DNA from: Deltaproteobacteria bacterium
Lineage (GTDB): Bacteria; Myxococcota_A; Polyangia; Polyangiales; JADJMO01
Assembly (NCBI GenBank): GCA_016182965.1
Contig: JACPFM010000203.1
Span: forward strand, 1-39,101
Direction: 5' to 3'
DNA: 39,101 nucleotides
Within the stretch, counting starts at the first letter, position 1. The number at the start of each line of letters is the position of its first letter. Made by a program: the position numbers and the translations under genes. Of the stretch, positions 36,859 through 39,101 are shown piece after piece. Under the pieces are notes generated by a model. That model saw only the letters and a list, made by a program, of their open reading frames with translations, ran no database searches and was not told where the DNA came from.

Positions 36859-37307
36859 AATACCGGACGATCTTCACGCCCGAAGCAGGCAGCTGGAACG
36901 TCGAGGTTCCCGACGTCGCGGGGTGCGTGACGTGGGGTCGCTCGCTTTCGGAGGCGCGGCGCAACGCGCGCGAGGCGATCGCCGCCATCGCGGCGTCCGA
37001 AGGTCGAGACGCCGAACACGTCGAGGCTCGGGCGGAGCTCGTCGAGGAGCTCGCGCTCCCGGCACGCACCAGGCATGCGGTGGACAAGGCTCGCGCCGCG
37101 CGACGAGCTGCAGCGGAAGCCGAGAGGCTGGCGTTGGAGACTACGAGCGCGGCGGTCGCCGGATTGACGCGCGCCGGGCTCAGCACGCGCGACGTCGGGG
37201 AGTTGCTCGGCCTCTCGCATCAGCGGGTGCAACAGCTGAAGTCCGCAGCCGGGAAGCTCGTCGGCGCAGGAAAGCTGAGGGCGAAGAAGAGTTTGACAAG
37301 CCGGTAG
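36855..37307 (+). CDS. hicB: HicB-type antitoxin with C-terminal helix-turn-helix
   Basis: A 150-residue antitoxin. Residues 1-50 show the partly degenerate RNase-H-like HicB fold (YRTIFTPEAGSWNVEVPDVAGCVTWGRSLSEARRNAREAI), which binds and masks the toxin. A charged helical linker spans about 51-97. Residues 99-130 form a helix-turn-helix (LTRAGLSTRDVGELLGLSHQRVQQL), which should bind the operon's operator. HicB proteins use either a ribbon-helix-helix or an HTH tail; this is the HTH form. It is translationally coupled to hicA. The basic C-terminus (KLRAKKSLTSR) may help DNA binding. Confidence 0.85.
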   Translation: MKYRTIFTPEAGSWNVEVPDVAGCVTWGRSLSEARRNAREAIAAIAASEGRDAEHVEARAELVEELALPARTRHAVDKARAARRAAAEAERLALETTSAAVAGLTRAGLSTRDVGELLGLSHQRVQQLKSAAGKLVGAGKLRAKKSLTSR

Positions 37308-37431
37308 GGACGCGCAGTTCATCGTCGACGGTCGCAAGCGGTTCGGGGGGCGGCGAGCGTCTCTCGTGGCACACGCAATCGCGGATGCCCGCGACCGTGC
37401 CGGTCGCGGTGTAGACTCGCTCGCACGGTCG

Positions 37432-37962
37432 ATGAAGCTCCTCGTAGTCCTCGTGCTGCTGACACTCGCCGGCTGCGTGCCTCCCCCCACGCTGGCCGAG
37501 CGCATCGCGCGCGCGGAGCTGCTCGGACTCGAGGCTCCCGATTCGGTGGATAAGGAGCCCGCGCCGCCCGCCACTGCACCGACGTACGCGCGTTGCGAAT
37601 CGGTGCCGCCGCCAGAGGCATCGCAGCCGCCGACCGCTGGTGCAGCCCCCAGCTCGAGCTCCTCCACCGCGCAGCCGCAGCCCGTGATGGACGCCGACGC
37701 TGAGATCGCGCGCAATCGTTGGCGATTCAAAGCCTGCTACAACATCGCGCTCAAGCACGATCCGACGAGCGCAGGCACTGTGAAGGTCCAGCTGGTTCTC
37801 GATGCCGATGGCCTCCCCACGCCCGCGGTTCTCTGTTCGACCGCACCGCCGAACCTGACCGCATGCATCGTCGAGGCGTTCCGACCCATGCACTTCCAGC
37901 CTCCGCTTGGGGGCAAGGCATCGTTCACCGTGCCGGTCGTCCTGAGCGTGAAGCGCCCATGA
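37432..37962 (+). CDS. Lipoprotein with AgmX/PglI-like C-terminal domain
   Basis: A 176-residue lipoprotein. MKLLVVLVLLTLAGC gives a clear lipobox with Cys15. A Pro/Ser/Ala-rich spacer (about 50-88) leads to a C-terminal domain with NRWRFKACYNIALKHDPTSAGTVKVQLVLDADG and CIVEAFRPMHFQPP, the TonB-C-like module seen in myxobacterial AgmX/PglI gliding-motility proteins and many other Myxococcota surface proteins. The two conserved cysteines (CY and CIVEA) are both kept. The module is thought to mediate protein contact, so motility or outer-surface assembly is possible but not shown. ATG 37432 is preferred over the in-frame upstream GTG at 37366, because only the former starts with the signal peptide. 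Confidence 0.8.
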   Translation: MKLLVVLVLLTLAGCVPPPTLAERIARAELLGLEAPDSVDKEPAPPATAPTYARCESVPPPEASQPPTAGAAPSSSSSTAQPQPVMDADAEIARNRWRFKACYNIALKHDPTSAGTVKVQLVLDADGLPTPAVLCSTAPPNLTACIVEAFRPMHFQPPLGGKASFTVPVVLSVKRP

Positions 37963-38097
37963 GACCAGTCTCCGACGTCGACGTGAGGCGAACCTCTGCG
38001 AGCCGAGTGCTCACGAACGATCGACGCGCACATCCTGAAACACGCATCACCTCTTACGGTCCTCCCCCTGACCGTGGGCGCTGCTCGCGATCTCCCG

Positions 38098-38247
38098 CAG
38101 CGGGGGGTCGGGGGTGTGCCAACACCCCCGACGCGAGCTGCGAGCGCCGCGAAGCGCGCGAGGAGGCGAGCCGCTGGTGGGGGTGTCGCGCGCCGTGCGC
38201 GCGCGTTCGACCGGGGGGAGCGGCAGCGGCGCTCCCCCTGATCGTCA
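38098..38247. repeat. ~150-bp direct repeat, copy 1
   Basis: Begins CAGCGGGGGG and contains TCGGGGGTGT-GCCA-ACACCCCCGA (38108-38131, 10-bp perfect stem), a CGCGC/GCGCG stem and GGGGGAGCG/CGCTCCCCC (38214-38222 and 38230-38238). A 15-bp piece of the repeat's end also lies at 38062-38076, implying a third, mostly lost copy. The remaining sequence at 37963-38061 holds nothing else I can support. No transposase or coding frame is evident. Confidence 0.85.
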
Positions 38248-38403
38248 CAGCGGCGGGGGATCGGGGGTGTGCCAACACCCCCGACGCGAGCCGCGAGCGC
38301 CGCGAAGCGCGCGAGCTGGCGAGCCGCTGGTGGGGGGTGTCGCGCGCCGTGCGCGCGCGTTCGACCGGGGGGAGCGGCAGCGGCGCTCCCCCTGACCGTG
38401 ACA
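38248..38403. repeat. ~150-bp direct repeat, copy 2, abutting tRNA-Arg
   Basis: Nearly identical to copy 1, with the same three stems (38261-38284 and 38368-38376/38384-38392). It ends 2 nt from the tRNA 3' end, and its GGGGGAGCG/CGCTCCCCC stem, read from the tRNA side, starts 13 nt past that end and could serve as the tRNA terminator. Confidence 0.85.
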
Positions 38404-38405
38404 AG

Positions 38406-38478
38406 CGCCCCCGGCAGGAATCGGACCTGCGACCAACGGTTTAGGAAACCGCTGCTCTATCCACTGAGCTACGGGGGC
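38406..38478 (-). tRNA. tRNA-Arg (anticodon CCT)
   Basis: Read on the minus strand, the cloverleaf is complete: acceptor GCCCCCG/CGGGGGC, D-arm GCTC-AGTGGATA-GAGC, anticodon stem GCGGT/ACCGT with loop TTCCTAA (anticodon CCT), variable TGGTC, T-arm GCAGG-TTCGATT-CCTGC, discriminator G. CCA is not encoded. The tRNA reads AGG codons, which are rare in this GC-rich genome. The 3' side is next to the direct repeats. Confidence 0.95.
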
Positions 38479-38496
38479 GAGGGCGGAGACCTTGGT

Positions 38497-38530
38497 CGGA
38501 TCGGCGCTGGGGCGCAACTGCGCCGATCCG
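38497..38530. promoter_or_regulatory. 11-bp perfect inverted repeat between tRNA-Arg and the RRM gene
   Basis: CGGATCGGCGC (38497-38507) pairs with GCGCCGATCCG (38520-38530), loop 12 nt. It lies upstream of the tRNA, 19 bp from its 5' end, and 272 bp before the RRM gene start, so it is not a terminator for either. A binding site for a dimeric regulator is the likeliest reading. The other ~290 bp of this gap (38479-38801) shows nothing else I can support. Confidence 0.55.
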
Positions 38531-38801
38531 GTCCATCGGCACAATCCTCAGCAAATCCGGCCACTCCGGTGTGCTTGCGGTTCGCCCGGAGACGGCTACG
38601 CTGGACGTGCTCACGCAACGTCACTGGCTCGGACACGGCACGGCTCTCACGGGTACGGGCGGTCACGAACGAGACGACGACACGTGCGGCACGGCGAGCT
38701 CGCTCGTCGCTCCGTCCCTACCCGCCGATGCATGCACGGCTCGTTCGGTTGGTTGGGCTTCTCGGCGAAGACGCTACGGGCCGTGGAGAAGCGACAGGAC
38801 C

Positions 38802-39101
38802 ATGGGTAACCGCCTCTACGTGGGCAATCTTTCGTACCGTACGACCAAGGACAGCCTGCGCGACGCGTTCGCGGCCGAGGGCCGCGAGGTGACCGACGCG
38901 CACGTCGTCATGGACCGTGAGACCGGGCAGTCGCGCGGCTTCGGGTTCGTGACGCTGGCGACCGCCGATCAGGCCAAAGAGGCCATCTCGGCGATGAACG
39001 GCGCGCTGCTCGACGGCCGCCCGCTCCGCGTGAACGAGGCGGAGGACCGCCCGCAGCGCGGCGGCGGCGGTCGTGGCGGTGGCTTCGGCGGTGGCGGCGG
39101 C
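38802..39101 (+). CDS. RRM RNA-binding protein, partial (3' end beyond the window)
   Basis: The first 100 residues of a bacterial RRM protein. The RNP2 motif LYVGNL (5-10) and RNP1 RGFGFVTL (45-52) are clear, with the spacing of a single RNA-recognition motif of about 80 residues. From residue 86 a Gly-rich tail begins (RGGGFGGGGG), like cyanobacterial and myxobacterial cold-inducible RNA-binding proteins. It would bind single-stranded RNA in the cytoplasm, with cold or stress regulation common in the family. The ATG at 38802 fits the family's N-terminus; GGAGAA at 38785-38790 and AGGA nearer the start could serve as ribosome binding site. The end lies outside this sequence. Confidence 0.9.
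   Translation, partial: MGNRLYVGNLSYRTTKDSLRDAFAAEGREVTDAHVVMDRETGQSRGFGFVTLATADQAKEAISAMNGALLDGRPLRVNEAEDRPQRGGGGRGGGFGGGGG

Noticed and set aside
38098..38403. Insertion sequence next to the tRNA
   Set aside because: There is no transposase frame, no terminal inverted repeat pair and no target duplication; only tandem copies are seen.

Overview
The window is about 39 kb of very GC-rich DNA with near-saturated G/C at third codon positions. Several traits point to a predatory or social soil deltaproteobacterium of the Myxococcota, probably Polyangiales-like. These are many lipoproteins with short lipoboxes and Cys-rich spacers, a Ser/Thr kinase fused to an AAA-type ATPase and TPR repeats, an AgmX/PglI-type C-terminal domain, and a FadL-type porin beside a giant lipoprotein. 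The lineage is an inference from gene style; no rRNA or taxonomic marker is present.

Layout. 1-384: a cluster of hairpins, then a promoter-like site. 385-6017: a 1369-residue lipoprotein and a FadL-family outer-membrane protein, probably co-transcribed. 6019-6288: a truncated alpha/beta-hydrolase remnant. 6340-11657: an M1 aminopeptidase lipoprotein, a small basic protein, a 1-Cys peroxiredoxin and an AlaX-type Ala-tRNA editing protein. 11710-14137: a beta-helix lipoprotein and a 46-residue basic protein. 14145-18467: a divergent envelope-glycan locus with a GT4 glycosyltransferase on the minus strand, facing a translationally coupled CDP-alcohol phosphatidyltransferase and multi-spanning glycosyltransferase-like protein. 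18498-20120: an ABC-F ATPase whose 5' leader holds a five-codon leader ORF and competing hairpins, which looks like ribosome-mediated attenuation of an antibiotic-response gene. 20159-25753: an unknown protein, an MMPL/RND-type transporter, a secreted SRPBCC-like protein and a small lipoprotein. The two convergent gaps here (21047-21223 and 24713-25189) are filled by inverted, partly nested arrays of 7-bp tandem repeats. 25997-30034: the kinase-ATPase-TPR regulator. 30091-36540: an L,D-transpeptidase lipoprotein, an adenosine-deaminase-like protein, a TreZ trehalohydrolase and an overlapping glycogen-debranching enzyme. 36652-37307: a HicAB toxin-antitoxin pair. 37432-37962: a lipoprotein with an AgmX-like C-terminus. 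38098-38478: two ~150-bp direct repeats ending 2 nt from a tRNA-Arg(CCT) gene. 38802-39101: the start of a glycine-rich RRM protein, cut by the window edge.

The two observations I rate highest are the nested heptanucleotide arrays anchored at TAG stop codons of convergent genes, and the putative leader-peptide attenuator of the ABC-F gene. Both are read directly from sequence; their functions are inferred. The rest is mostly ordinary chromosomal housekeeping and accessory coding, with no phage, CRISPR array or transposase.
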